DNA of 50,673 nt from Heterobasidion occidentale (lineage: Eukaryota; Basidiomycota; Agaricomycetes; Russulales; Bondarzewiaceae): positions 1-50,673 of the forward strand of contig JBCAQO010000044.1 of the NCBI GenBank assembly GCA_039111635.1, in the 5' to 3' direction. The notes below the pieces were generated by a model. The model did not search any database, was not told the origin of the DNA, and saw nothing but the letters and a program-made list of their open reading frames with translations. Position 1 is the first letter of the stretch. Each line of letters opens with the position of its first letter. A program made the position numbers and the translations under genes. This document shows positions 1-12,501 of this stretch, piece after piece.

Positions 1-3000
1 AAAAGCATCCTGTACTCAGCCAAATTCTCTGAGCTTTCAGTCATAGTACAGGGCCCCGCGTGCCGTGTGCCGCATAGTCCACAATCTCTTTGTTCCCTGT
101 CTTGAACAGCAACCGACCGTTGATTCTCAGGAGTGCGGTATTGGGAAAGTGGCTCCGACAGTCCAGCCACCCCGTTGATCGAAGCATGGACTGGCTGTGT
201 CGAATTGGGAGCAACATCATCAATGGCCATTGTGAAGTCATCGGTCACTTCATTGTCAGACGCCATTGATAATGTGTCCATATAAGCGTCGGAGTCGTCC
301 GAGTTGATCGACTTGGATCTGCCCTGCTTCTTAGCTTTGGACCTATCCTTCGTAGGCGAATCCTCGAGGTCAACTCTTTGCTGTAATGAGGACTTGAAGG
401 TCAGCACATCATGCTATAAGTCAAGAGCAAACAGTACCTGCGGCTTCATACTTGCAGCGACAGCAGCTTTGCGACGGACACCACGCCCAGTACGTTCATT
501 GGTCTGAACTTTGGAACGCTCGTCCGCGATTCGTTGCAGAGCCTGAGCCCATGAATCGGAAGGTTCATTGGACTCCGGAGTTTCGTCAGCCATCTCCTCC
601 AAGCCTTCTTTGTCTGCAGCCCAGACCTTGGCGAATGCGAACGTCATGCCAGGAACTTTGGCCTCTTCTTGGTCTCCTTCTGTCTCGGTCTTCTCGATGA
701 GACTGTCCACATCGTGGTCGGTATCTGAAGAGCATTCAATCAATCAGAACATCAACAAGAAAAGGCATGAAAATCGAACATATAATGTCACGAGCAGCTT
801 GATCGTCTTCGAACAGAGCCTTGGCGCCATAAGTTAATATGGATTTCACGTCTTCGCCAGCCTCGTCGTTGTCCATTTTTTGCACAATGACATGATCCAG
901 AACCAGCTTTTTCTTCCCAGCCTGCATTATCCGTTCTATCCGACAATCTCAGCGTCACAGAGTGACATGCAAAAAAAAGCTCACCTTCAGCGGTATCTTT
1001 GCCCATGAGTTTGAAGACCAAGCATGGCTTGGTTTGGCCGTATCGGTGCGAACGCGCGATGGCCTTGAACAAACGTCAGTCTAGTATTGCCTGTTCTCAT
1101 GATGTGGACGTACTTGAAGATCCTGCAATTGAATGTCATTTATTTGCACAAGATAAGCAGGTTCAAAGTGGACTCACCTGATGTGGATTGAAATCAGGAT
1201 CGAAGATGATAACGGTGTCTGCGCTCCAAAGATTGATACCAACACCACCAGCGCGTGTGGACAGCATATAGATGAAAACGTCGGAGCCCGGACGATTAAA
1301 TTCATCCATCCCTTTCTGGCGTTCGGCTTGCTTGGTCGAACCATCCTGTTTACCCATGAATATATGCACTGTGTCACAAAGGTGAATTACTATACCAGAC
1401 GCAAGTATTCGAAACCCTCTCCAATGAGGAAGTCTTCAATGAGATTCAGCGCTATGACGAACTATGTGAAGAACTCAAGAGACCTGATAAAAAATGGACC
1501 TAAGCAATGTTCACTCACCTGACTGAATAGCAAGACACGGTGTCCCCGGGCTTTGAGCTTTGGTAATAATGTCCTAAGCAGCCTCAACTTTGCACTGGCA
1601 GCAACCAACCTCTCATGTGACTCCCGCTCGCTCAGATTTTTGGGTTCGATGTCATTTGACACGAGATAAGGATGTTGTATACATCTGGACGGAGATTTGA
1701 GAAATCGTGGCTTTTAGGACGACGTAGAGGGCATTTACTTTCGTAGCTCCATGAGAATGTTGACCATATTGCTTTTGACACCGCTCGAAGATGACCTAGT
1801 CTTCGAATCTCCTAAAGACCGAGTCAAGGTCATCAAGATGCTAAGGTTTTTACCTGGATTAAGATCAGTAACCAGTCAGATATCGAGATCACCTCCGACG
1901 GACTCAATATCGATTTGTATATTTCTTTTTGAAGAGACGTCATCGAGACGGGAACAATAACCTCATTCTGAAAAACATCATTCAACATGGCCTGCAAGAC
2001 TATTAATGATGTTCGCCAACCTTCGGTGGTAATTGCAGGACATCTGCTTTAACACGTCGCAGAAAGTAGGGCCGCAATCGCTCATGCAGTTGTTTGACGA
2101 GGTCCTCGGTCAATTCTTCGTGATCTTTCTCTAGCTGTTCCAAGTCATTCCATTGATCGGGATCCAAGAAATTCATCAAATTGAAGAGTTCACGGATATT
2201 GTTGTTGAGGGGTGTCTATAAAGCGAAATATCCCATTAAATAGATGAGCGCACTTTGATGCAGGAAGACACTCACGCCGGTCATGATGATGCGATGCGCA
2301 ATTTTTAGCTCATTCAACTTCTTGAAAAGAAGACTACTATCATTCTTGACTACAAAGAAGGGTCAGCGTTGATCTGTAGAAGATAGCCAGTCGGACTCAC
2401 GTCTCTGTCCTTCATCTACGACCAACACCTCCCACCTGGGGACGCTCTTAAACACAGGCGTGAAGTCTTTCGAATTTGAGATGTTGTCATAAGTAGTGAC
2501 CAAAACATGGAATTTGGCTCCCGTCGTTCCAGAAGATATACGTGTGTGTTTCAGTTCGTACCGCTTGATAATTTCACGGGATTTAGCTTCGCCATAGAAA
2601 GGAACGACGCGAAGAGCGGGTGCCCATCGTGCAAGTTCTCGGACCCAGTTTGTGATTGTGGACTGAGGGACCACAATAAGAACCGGATATGCTTTCCACT
2701 GCGCTATCATCTTGCCCACAAACGTTGCAATTTGAACGGTTTTGCCCTACCAGAACTGTTCAGTAAGGAATTCAGAAAGTCATAGTACGTACTGTACCAA
2801 ACCCATTTCATCGGCGAGAATACTAGATTGATGGTTATACCAATTATCGCAAAGCCAATTGAAGCCATCAATCTGCAAGGTATTGATCAGGCATAGGGAC
2901 TATGTAGAAAAAATGGCAACGTACTTGGAAAGGCATGAGTTTGAGTTGCTCGCTCTGCCCCAGTTTAGGCTGCTGTCCCTCTAGCAATCGGTAACGGGCA

Positions 3001-5944
3001 TAGCCGTCCTTCTTCCGGTTATCCAACTCTTGATATTGAGCCTTCGTGCGTGAAGGTACAGTGACCTTTCGAGACTCAATCAGATACCTGAATGCAGCTT
3101 CGAAAGCTCCGTAACCAGGCTCTCCAAAGCGAGGTGGAGAATCCCAAGTAGCTGATAGGTGAGACAAGCAATTATGGAGCTGTGTCAGCCTTCTGGACAT
3201 ATTTGAGGAAAAGAAACTAACAACCTTCATCGTAGCCTAGATCATCCCACTTGATGAACGCCCACACCACCTTGCTAATGTCTTCCGCGACCATGGTCTT
3301 TTCGAACTCATCTATGCCTATCATGAAATGCTGATCAGGCGGCTCGCCGTCTTCAAAGGCAGCGTTGCGCTGATTCCGGGCTTCAATCATAGTGTCATCA
3401 TCTTCATCCTCACCGTCGCTAATGAGAATGACATCGTCCGCATTACGCTTGGATGCTTTTGCCTTCAAGCTTTTCCTGACAGGAGACCATAACTTGACGT
3501 CTAGAAGGCGGTCTATGGTCTTCCACGCCGGCGGAATTCGACGGGCAGCGTCAGGCAGAGCACCTAAGAACAAAGGTACATCTGACTTGACAGTGTCAAG
3601 CCTGACCGAAGACTCTCTTGACTCCTCTGCGACGCCAATGCCTCCCTCTGCTACGGCATTGGCAACCGCATCCTCTTTGACAGGCTCCTTTAAAAGCTCA
3701 ATTTTGGATCCATCCGCCAAGAAATGCCTTAACTTTGCGGCGTGTGTAGCTAAGAGCCATCCGTGAGGAACCCAGCTAGTGCGTCTGTAGCTTCGGTCGA
3801 CCCACTTGACCAGGTATTCTCGAGGAAGTGGTTCTTTGTAATGTGGAGTTTGACCCGCAGGCCGAGGGGGTTCGATGGTATTGGGAGGAAAGGGTCTCCA
3901 AGCCAAGATATTGTCGACAGTGTATTGATAAGAAGAACAGTCCGCACATGTCCAATTGTTTTCATGCTGATAATATCGAGCGATCATCGCAAGGCCAACA
4001 AGATCGCCATCGTCAACAGCAGTGTCGTCAGGAGAAGGAAGGTGAGCATAATGAGCTAGGCGTCGACACAATGAACATCGGAACAATAGTTCTTTCTGAA
4101 GAGCACTGGACGAGTCGTCGGGCTCTTCTGCAGACGAACCACCAGCAGGCGCCTGAGGAACATCGTTCATTTCTACATCATTAAGGGCTACTCTAGTAGA
4201 GCCTTCCGGATCCATCGAGCCCACCTTTGGGGGAATGGTATTGTCGTCATTGGGCTTCGAGTGTGAGTCTTCTGGTTCTAGTGCGACATCCAAGCAGCCC
4301 ATGCATACACCACCTTTCATGCACATTGCGCATATGAACTCGGTTATTTGATAGGCACCGAGGCTATCGCGCCGCTTAGGCTCAGGCAACATGTTTGTAT
4401 TGTCGCCTTCGGCAGAGTTCGCAGCTTGTGTGGCTTGCCATGTGTTTCGATCACGCTGTAGCACCGCTTTGAGGATCTCGTTGCGTTGTGTACTGGCCAA
4501 ACAGCGCCAATGAGCGGATAAGGGGCACTTGAGGCTAACCAAGTCATGCATTAGCTACTTGAAATCAGAAAACACCACTCATCCATACCATCTCACCCAG
4601 CCGCCTAACGAGGCCAGGTCTTCCTCCGAATCTTGGTCTTCATCGTCCGTCCTCTTCTTTTTGGTTCTACCCTTCGGCTTCTGTAAGAGGAGGTGCGTTG
4701 GCTTACGCTGGCACTTCTGGCATATATCTCGGTGTGCACGCAGAGCGACGGTATCTTCGTCCTCACATGGATCGTAGTCTAGGTCTCCAACGACGCGGAA
4801 ATGACCATACGCTGGACGGGCCTCCTTTCCGCGACGCACTTCTTTGGGCTGCGTAGCTTTCCCCTTTCTAGACCTACGAGAATGAGCTTCAAACTGAGAG
4901 TCAGAGTCGTCCGAATTGTCGCTTTGGTAGTCGTCGTCAGCTAAGTTTTTCCTGCGGCTCGTTGTGGCCCTGCTAGAACGCCGCAGAGCTTGAGCAGTCT
5001 CGACTGGACTACCATCCTCGTTGTCCGAATCCACATTGATCACCACGTTTTTGGAGCGCGTTTTCTTTGGGCTGAAAGGTAACCGTCCTCTTCTTGTAAG
5101 CCGTTTGTTGATGGCAGTGGCTTTAGTGGTCCCACGGGTAACACGGCTCCCCACCAAGAAGTCGCTTTCGTCCTCGTCTTCATCCTCGCTCTCATCCTCG
5201 CTGTCTTCGACATGAGTAGCAGAACTGCCCTCAGCAATATCGTTATCCCATTCTTCACCTTCGTCGTCGAATGGGATGCGCGATGGCCCAGCGCGCGCAA
5301 GATTTTGTTGCTTAGCTTGTCTTTGCAGTTCAGTGAAGGCAATCGTCATCTTGACACGCGACTGAGGGTGAACATCAGATCCATTCGGGTTGAAAGAAGG
5401 CAACGTTCCGTCCATCTTCCTACGTTCTGCAAATATGCAAGTCAGGAAATTTTCGTTTGACAATATAGGTATGGTGAAGTGGCACTACGGCTTACGGAAA
5501 TCTCTGGCGAGGGTGGGGTATTGTCTCGCGAACTCTGCTGCTTTAAACTGGATGCGCAGTGAAATGTCAAAAAGGCGAAGCGAGTAAGATCTGAAGTGGT
5601 GATACCTTGTGTGCTGGCCCCACTTTGTCTCTTGCAAAATACCACAAGACAGAGCCCTGACGAAACTCGCCGACCACAGAATGGGGTGTGAAGTTATACA
5701 GTTCGTGGTCCGACGTCAATTCGCGTTCAGCAAGTTCATGGTAAACGACGCGTTCTGAAGGTGCTAATTGTGCCACCTGGACGTATGGTACGGGTGCTGC
5801 CGCGGCGACGTGAGCAACGACCTCTGAAAGCTGAGAGCCAGTTGAGAGAGGGCTCAAAGGAGCGTAGAACGCGGTCTCAGGATTGAATGTCCTTCTGGGT
5901 GGTAATAGCTGGATGGGGTCTGAGGATGGCTCTGCATCGCTCAT
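1..5944 (-). CDS. mit1: Mit1-like CHD/Mi-2 chromatin remodelling ATPase (3' end beyond window)
   Basis: A nuclear Snf2-family ATPase that slides nucleosomes; fission yeast Mit1 works in heterochromatin silencing. The ATG is at 5944. Reading along the minus strand there is an acidic disordered N-terminus, then a Cys-rich PHD-like region (CQKC near 4.7 kb, further CxxC pairs to about 3.9 kb). Next come a chromodomain-like segment ([18 protein letters not shown], about 3.8 kb) and a second one ([14 protein letters not shown], about 3.25 kb). The Snf2 core has DEMGLGKT split by an intron near 2.75-2.81 kb, a VVDEGQRLKND box near 2.4 kb (DEGQ in place of DEAH) and TGTPLNN near 2.25 kb. The helicase-C part carries [18 protein letters not shown] and ARSHRYGQ between 1.28 and 1.03 kb. 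A late [12 protein letters not shown] motif at about 42-87 is still in frame at base 1, so the gene is truncated by the window edge. Many short introns interrupt it. The family call is firm; the Mit1 orthology rests on domain order. Confidence 0.88.
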
Positions 5945-6197
5945 GGTGCAAGGTAAGACAACGCGAGGTCGTTGGACGCGTCGACGGCGTCTTCACAACT
6001 GTCGCGTTCTCAGATTATAACTTCCAGGTCCCCCGTGTGCGGTCCGTGGGATATTGTAACCCTAACCTATCTCAGTGCCAGCTCTATGATTGGCTCGTGC
6101 GTTGAGACATAGAAACATCTGGCCGAGTTCTCGAAAAGTCTCATCCAAAGCGTAAGTACATCGGGTATGTATCTACTTTTCATAGTGTGGACGAAGC

Positions 6198-7373
6198 CTA
6201 GAATAAGTTTCCAGCGTGCATCCAAGCAAGGCACTGCAATGCCAATTCCTCTCCGTGGTCTAACCGGAACCCATGTACATTGAGATGATGTGCTTCTGAG
6301 AGCTTTAAATTTTCGGTAGACTTACTGATGCAGAAAGCGTGCGGAATGTCTGTACCGCCATGGATGACCTTGACGCCCGCGGGCATATCATGCATAGTCT
6401 CAAGTATGATATCCCTGTGCTTGCCAACCCAGGCATCATTCTCTGCAAAGTAGAACCAAAGATGTTCGTGATGCTCTTCTAGTAAGGCGAAATCCATCTC
6501 GCAAATAGTTCCCATCTCTTCGTGAGCCATGGAAAGCGAGGCCCAGATAGTGGAGGGAGACTGAAGTAGAGAGCGTAGAACGGTGATCTGCTCTCGAGGC
6601 CAGGAGGAGAAAAGCAGCGAGAGGATGCGATGGGGAAGGTGTCGCACCAGGAAAGAAGCGTATGACACAAGCCTAGGAAGAGGAGGGTGGAAGAGCCACT
6701 AAGAAGGCGGTCTCGTCATTGCGACGGGAACGATGGGATTGAGCTGAAACAGACATACACTGAGAATGCGTCCATTTGGAGTGTCCGCAATATTCGTTAT
6801 AGTTGGGAAGAGCAAAAAAGTCCCAGACACAGCGTTTGGCCTTGCCTTGAGAACTTGAAGGGTCAGCCAAGACCCCACGCTATGCCCTATCAACACCACT
6901 TTGGTACCAGTACCGAAAGTAGCGACGATATCGTCCAAAACTTCAATGATACTTTGAGTCTGGGCATGCAAACCAACAGCAGACGCGCTCCTCTTCCGGC
7001 TTGTAACTGGCTCGATACCAGGAGTATGCCCTATGTGTGAATGCGCTAAAATAGCAAGTCCGGGCGCAGAGTCCTTCCAAATGGCGGAAAGAAATGGTAC
7101 ATAGAATCCCAGTAATCCCGGATTCCCTTGAAAATCAATGTGAATATGACAGATGATCGATTCCAAGTCGCTGAGTCGCTGACCTGGGATGAAAAGTAAG
7201 ACAGTACTCGGCGTCGAAGCCTGACCGTCTACGGGCGGCCACCAAATAGTATGAGCTGTTTCGGACATGCTTGCATGGTGATACAGTGTATGATGATAGG
7301 CACCATCTTCTCCCTGGGTTGTGAGGTCGTATGGATGTAGAAATGGTGGGAGCAGTTTAAGAACAGCCGCCAT
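6198..7373 (-). CDS. Lipid droplet-associated hydrolase (LDAH family), alpha/beta hydrolase
   Basis: A serine hydrolase of the LDAH family, which sits on lipid droplets and acts on neutral lipids or sterol esters. Four exons are inferred, with introns at 7127-7183, 6699-6758 and 6260-6325. They give 993 nt, that is 330 aa, near the family size. Splicing the first intron creates the family hallmark FIPGNPGLLGFY. The nucleophile elbow GHSVG lies near 6871-6890, an acid-loop candidate is FAENDAWVG near 6.43 kb, and the catalytic His is in PHAFCI just before the last intron, followed by NHGEELA. The start chosen is the first in-frame ATG (7373); the longer open frame begins with GTG. It is divergent from SEC8, with 158 bp between the two ATGs. 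Confidence 0.85.
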
Positions 7374-7531
7374 AGCTAAAGCGTGAGAGACGAGTGGACC
7401 CGGTGAAGTGTGGTCCGTGGACCTATTGGAGTGGTGTTCCAGTTGTTGTTCCACTACCAGTTGGTAACTGACGCACTGCAGGCAGCTGTCCTCTCGACCT
7501 TTATTCCCTCCGTGCTGTAGCCTCCTGCTAT
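7374..7531. promoter_or_regulatory. Divergent promoter between LDAH and SEC8
   Basis: Only 158 bp separate the two divergent start codons, so both promoters and both 5' leaders must fit here or overlap. No clear TATA box is visible. Confidence 0.5.
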
Positions 7532-10500
7532 ATGTCTAGAGCCAACCCGTTCCCAACTGCTCCAGCTCGACGACCACGTTCTCCTGCCAATGGCGCCGAT
7601 TCGCCGTATTCGTCCAATACCAAGCCACTCCAGATCAACCGTACCCCAGCACGCCCGTCGACACCTAGCAACAGCTCCGTAATTTCCACAGGTAGCTCAC
7701 CTAGTGGGCCTTCACGTCCGCAGAGGTCAGAGCTTAGAAACCGCCAAGTTGAGGAATACTCCTATCCCGATTCCCCTTCGACCTCGTCGCGCCCGCGCGT
7801 CAGAGATCGTGAAGACAGCGTGAGCACCACACGATCGGACGCATCTTTCCCTAATCCCTACCGAGCACGCAATGGCAGCGCTAGCATGGGGACCTCTGCT
7901 CGACCGAGGAGGCCTACACGCTCAGGTACAGAAGATTCTGAAAAGGGCCCTGCACTGGCCGTTGTCATGTCTGCATTCCAGAGCGCAGCTCGGAAGAAAA
8001 CTGTCGATACCTACGGAGACGATGAGTGGGAGAGAGAACGTCAGCAGGAGGTTGAAGCTGAGCGGCAAAGGCAGAAGAGAATCATGGACAAGGTTCCCGG
8101 CAGACGGACGAATGGCAAAGCGAAAGCAGGGGATATTGACGGTATGTCTTCCGTTCAACTATATTGTTCTCTGTTCAACATTTGTGCGCCACTCTGACAA
8201 CTTCACACAGCTATCCTGGAACAAATTAAGGACGAGTGGGAGTTCGTCATTGACTCGGAAGTAAGAGGAGATTCATGCTCGCCACGTAGAGTCCACTAAG
8301 GCTTTTTCATCGCAGTTCAACCCAATCGACCTTGCCCTACAACTAATCGATGATTCATCCTCAGGAAAAGACATCGAGTCCTTTCGGCGCACAAAAAACA
8401 TGCTATCGAAGACCTTGAAAGGATCCGTTGACAGTATGTTCATTATGACTGTATAGCGCGGGTCGCTTAATTACATCTTGATGATATTTCAGAACACTAT
8501 CAAGCATTTGCGGCGTCTCTTCCTCATCATGCGTCTTTATTGAATCATCTTGGGACAACACAAACACAGATCAGAGGAGCTCGTAGTTCGCTTTTAGAGG
8601 CTAAAGAAGCCCTAGGTAGCAAGCGAGCTGACCTGGTTCAAATGTGGACAAGAGGACAGACTTTGGAAGAAATGATTCGCCTACTAGATCAGATGTACGT
8701 GTATCGATGCTCCCAATATAATCAGTTTATCAAATTTTCGATCATAGTGAACACTTAAAACTAGTTCCCGACGTTTTAGAGAGTCTCATGTCTGAGAAAC
8801 GGCTGTTGCAGGCTTCTGTCCTCTTGATCCGAAGTCTCAAGATGATTAACAATCAGGACATGCTTGATATTGGCGCTGTTGCGGATTTGCGGAGCTACCT
8901 GAATGGCCAGGAAACGGTAAGAATTGGTATAGCTCGTCTCACCTTTCATGCTCAAGATGTAAACAGGCGCTGCGTGAAATTCTCATAGACGAGCTTCATA
9001 GCCATCTATATTTGAAATCATTTTGGTGCGACAGCCGTTGGGTTGCGTATACTGCCCATCAACAGACCAGTGCGTTCATTGAGGTTTTTTCAATCCTGTA
9101 TACTCCATAATATCCACCGTTCATTTCGCAGTGCCCGTAGTCGAATTTGAGGATGAACCTCTTCCTTCTGACACCGCGCCACAACCATCGACGCCAACGA
9201 CACCTGTCACCCCTACATCTCCTACGTCTCGACCCTCCCGTCTATCTCGTTATCTTCATGACCTCGCCCTCCGCCCAAACAATCCTCCCGATGATGTCGA
9301 TGAGCCAGGCTTCCGACAAAGCGTGTCATTTTCTCCTGCAGGACTTTCCGTAAGCACCTCTGCATCTAATTTGATGACAGGAAATGGTCCATCGTCGATA
9401 TCTTCCTTCGCCAACTTGGCGAGTACTGCTGGCGGAGGCAGCTCCCAGACGCAGAGCAGAAACCCAGAAACTGACTCATTTGCTTACATCGAAACCTTGC
9501 TCGAGTCTCTCGCGGTGCTTGGAAAACTAGGCAGTGGTCTTGACGTTGTCGCGCAACGTCTGTCAAGTGAAATTTTTACACTCATCGAGACTACAATCGA
9601 AGAGGTTGGCGAGCGCGCTGAGTATGGGCGGCGCGCATCGATGCTGATCAACAGCACCACAAGCTCGACTGCGAAGCTACATTCTGCGTACATGGTCGCG
9701 CCGACATCGGCGCCCGACGGTACAGGCATCGGATCTGTGGGGACGATGTTTGGTTTTGCGTCCGGTTCTATCAAGGGTACGACATTAAGCGCCCTGAGAC
9801 TGAGGCTCACGGCCCTTGAATCGTCATCACAACATGTTGATCATGAGATTTTACGGGACTTGTTCTGGACGTTGTACTCCAAATTGGACGCCGTCACGCA
9901 GGGCTTGCGAGTAGTGTACGAGGTTGCGAACCGTATTGGATCGGTGAGCCTCCTTTTGTTCTGCTATTCACAAACTTCATCAAGAGTGTCAAGTTGTCAT
10001 TATCACTTACGCTTCAATATAGCGACGAGATTTCAAGGATTCTTCTGGAACCAAGCCGGGTGCCCTCTTTCCGTTAGCAGAAGTATGGATGCCCGTTCAA
10101 GCAGAGGTACGTTCAAGAGCGAGCGAAATGAGCTTCATTTCAATATTCAACACAGGTCCGAACAATCTTGAACGACTACTTGACGAATGAAGAGCAAGGC
10201 GCAATGTCTGGTAGGAACCCCATATCTTCGATTAATGATGTATTGCGCGAAGGAAAGTTTACTAGGGATAAGACCAAGGTAGTTACTTGGCGCTTATCAC
10301 AGAGACACTACCGCGCTCATGCCTTTACTGTCATACCTCAGAATGTCTTCCGGTTCGCCGATACGGACCCCAAACTCTCCAACAAAGCACTACGCTCGCA
10401 TGAGGACGAGCTCAACCGAGTTTTGAGAGACACAGTCCCTGGGCTAGTACAAGGCTCCTCTGAATCTACCGTGCAAGCGACGTTGTCCACTGTAGGGACA

Positions 10501-12435
10501 GATGAACGACTTCTGGGTATGGATCAGCATCACCGTCTGCTCATCAAACCCGACGCTTTCCACGTAAGCGTGTTGTTTCAACCGACGCTTGCGTTCTTGG
10601 ATCGCATCGCGGAAGTGTTACCGTCTGGCTTAGAGTCGGCGAGAGCATCTAGTGCTATATTGGATGATTTCGTTCTCAAGGTATATTTACCTCAACTGGA
10701 AGACAAGGTTTCGCTGCTGTTCCATCATGCCGTCACTGGTAAATATATCATATTCTTTGTTCTGCTTCCCTCTATTCATGTTCTCGTGATAGGCCCTGAA
10801 GCCTTCCAACCCGATCCTGCTTCAGCATGGCTGTCCTCAGAACCCTTGGTCAACGTAAGTTCTCAATCTGCTTCAATACTCATCTGACCGTACCCTTGCC
10901 TTAGGCGAGCACTCAACTCATGTCTTTGATCAATTCTCTCTGCGCCATGCTTCGCACTACGCCGTTTCACCGGGAGAATTATGCACGACTAATACTCACT
11001 GTCGTCATTCAATTTACCAGCGCTGTAGTGACCGTTTCCAAGCTTTGGTAGCTCCACTCGGCTCTGGAGAAATGGACGAAGAGCCTCGGATCGCATTAGC
11101 ATCTAAGTGGGCACAATCATCAGAACTGATACCATGTTTAACAGAGCTATACAAGTCATTGGTACGTCCTGCAAGATTGAGCCGGTAGCAGTTGCTGATC
11201 TGCGGACATAGGACGCCAAACCAGATGAGAGGCGAAATATCTGTCGTCGGGAAGGCCAGATTGAGTCGCATCTGCTGGGTGACAGCACTATTGTCAAGGA
11301 TGATCTGATTCACCCACTGCGGAATCTTTCTGCGTTGGGGAACCTATATCGCAGCGTGGTGAGTCACATCGTCAACTTCGAAATAGTCAGTCGTCAATAG
11401 TCATATGCAGGCCTGGTTCGCTGCCTCTCTCAATCAATTGAAAGCTGCTTCCACGGAAAGTCTGTCACCAACAACGCCAAAGCTCGATTTTCTTGCTGCA
11501 CCAACACCGTATACCCCTTATCTACCTTTTGTCCTTCCAATTTCCGCAGGTGAACAGTTACAGCTACCCCTGTCGAGGGAAATGGCAATGTACAATCTGT
11601 TTTGACATGCTTTCTATCGTCACTCACCTAATGACGTAGGCGATTTCATGCATTGTTGAAAACTTACGAGCAGCTAGCGGAACTAATTCTGTACACTATT
11701 CGCGTGGATATCCGATGTCGAGCAGGACATTACTTGGACCAGGCATTTCGACATGTGAGTACCCTTCTATAAGTATATCCCTGATTGGCGTCTAAAAGGT
11801 GATCACGAAAGGGCAATTATCGCATACACCGAGAAGTGGGCGAACCTGATCCGCACATCATCGACCTCAATATAGAGCTTGGAGAGTGTGATGACATCAT
11901 TTCCACTACCCTCCCGCCCAAGGAGCAGCGGTATGTATAATTCACACCAAATATGACATGTCCTAATGAGATGTCCAGGTTTGTCTTCGAGGGCATAGGT
12001 CTGTTGATGGAGGACCTGTTGATCTCTAACGCTCGGAAAATGCCATTCGCAAACGCGCTCGGGATCAAGAAAATCAGCCGAAATATGCTTGCTCTGCAGC
12101 AATGCATCAAGACCATCGCACGCGACTCACAAGACACAGAATTTGAGCGAGCTAAACAATATTACGCTCTATTCTCTTTGAACCCAGCAGTACGCATTAG
12201 AGTAGATAATTTGTGTGACATCGCTGAATGGTCTAATCCACAGGACATGCTGGATAGCATTCGCAAAAAGCAAGTTTTCACCTTCGACGAGTACAAAGCT
12301 ATGCTCGATTTACAGTGTGGTGTCGACCAAAGTAACCGTAACGGTGCCCCACAAGCTACAGACAGGAATTACAGCATGTATGTCATAGACTTGCATGGGC
12401 TGGAATTAGGAGAAGACGGAGATGAGGGGTCATGA
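7532..12435 (+). CDS. sec8: Exocyst complex subunit Sec8 (EXOC4), with an apparent 1-nt frameshift
   Basis: A subunit of the octameric exocyst, which tethers secretory vesicles to the plasma membrane for polarised exocytosis. A Ser/Pro/Arg-rich N-terminus of about 200 residues precedes the Sec8 domain, recognisable from FNPIDLALQLIDDSS, GADLRSYLNGQE-type text and IDELHSHLYLKSFWC. Later blocks include HFGNYRIHREVGEPDP-like text and a C-terminus ending in GEDGDEGS. Seventeen exons with GT..AG introns can be traced: first exon 7532-8141, the large exon 9132-9953, last exon 11979-12435. Their lengths sum to 4013 nt, one short of a multiple of three. The frame breaks inside the exon 10905-11161 at the T run 11013-11015: VVIQF is encoded before it and YQRCSDRFQALV after it in another frame. 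One extra T would give 1337 aa. This is either a sequencing or assembly indel or a real null allele. It is convergent with the LYR gene. Confidence 0.88.
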
Positions 12436-12501
12436 TGGTCTTCCAAAACCATCACAACTCATATTTATCAACACTTGCATATCTGGCTTGACGGAACAAA
12501 A

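Noticed and set aside
6260..6325. C-terminal insertion in LDAH, or a 31-nt intron
   Set aside because: A 66-nt intron with GTAAGT and TTAG ends removes the insertion and gives the family text PHAFCINHGEE.
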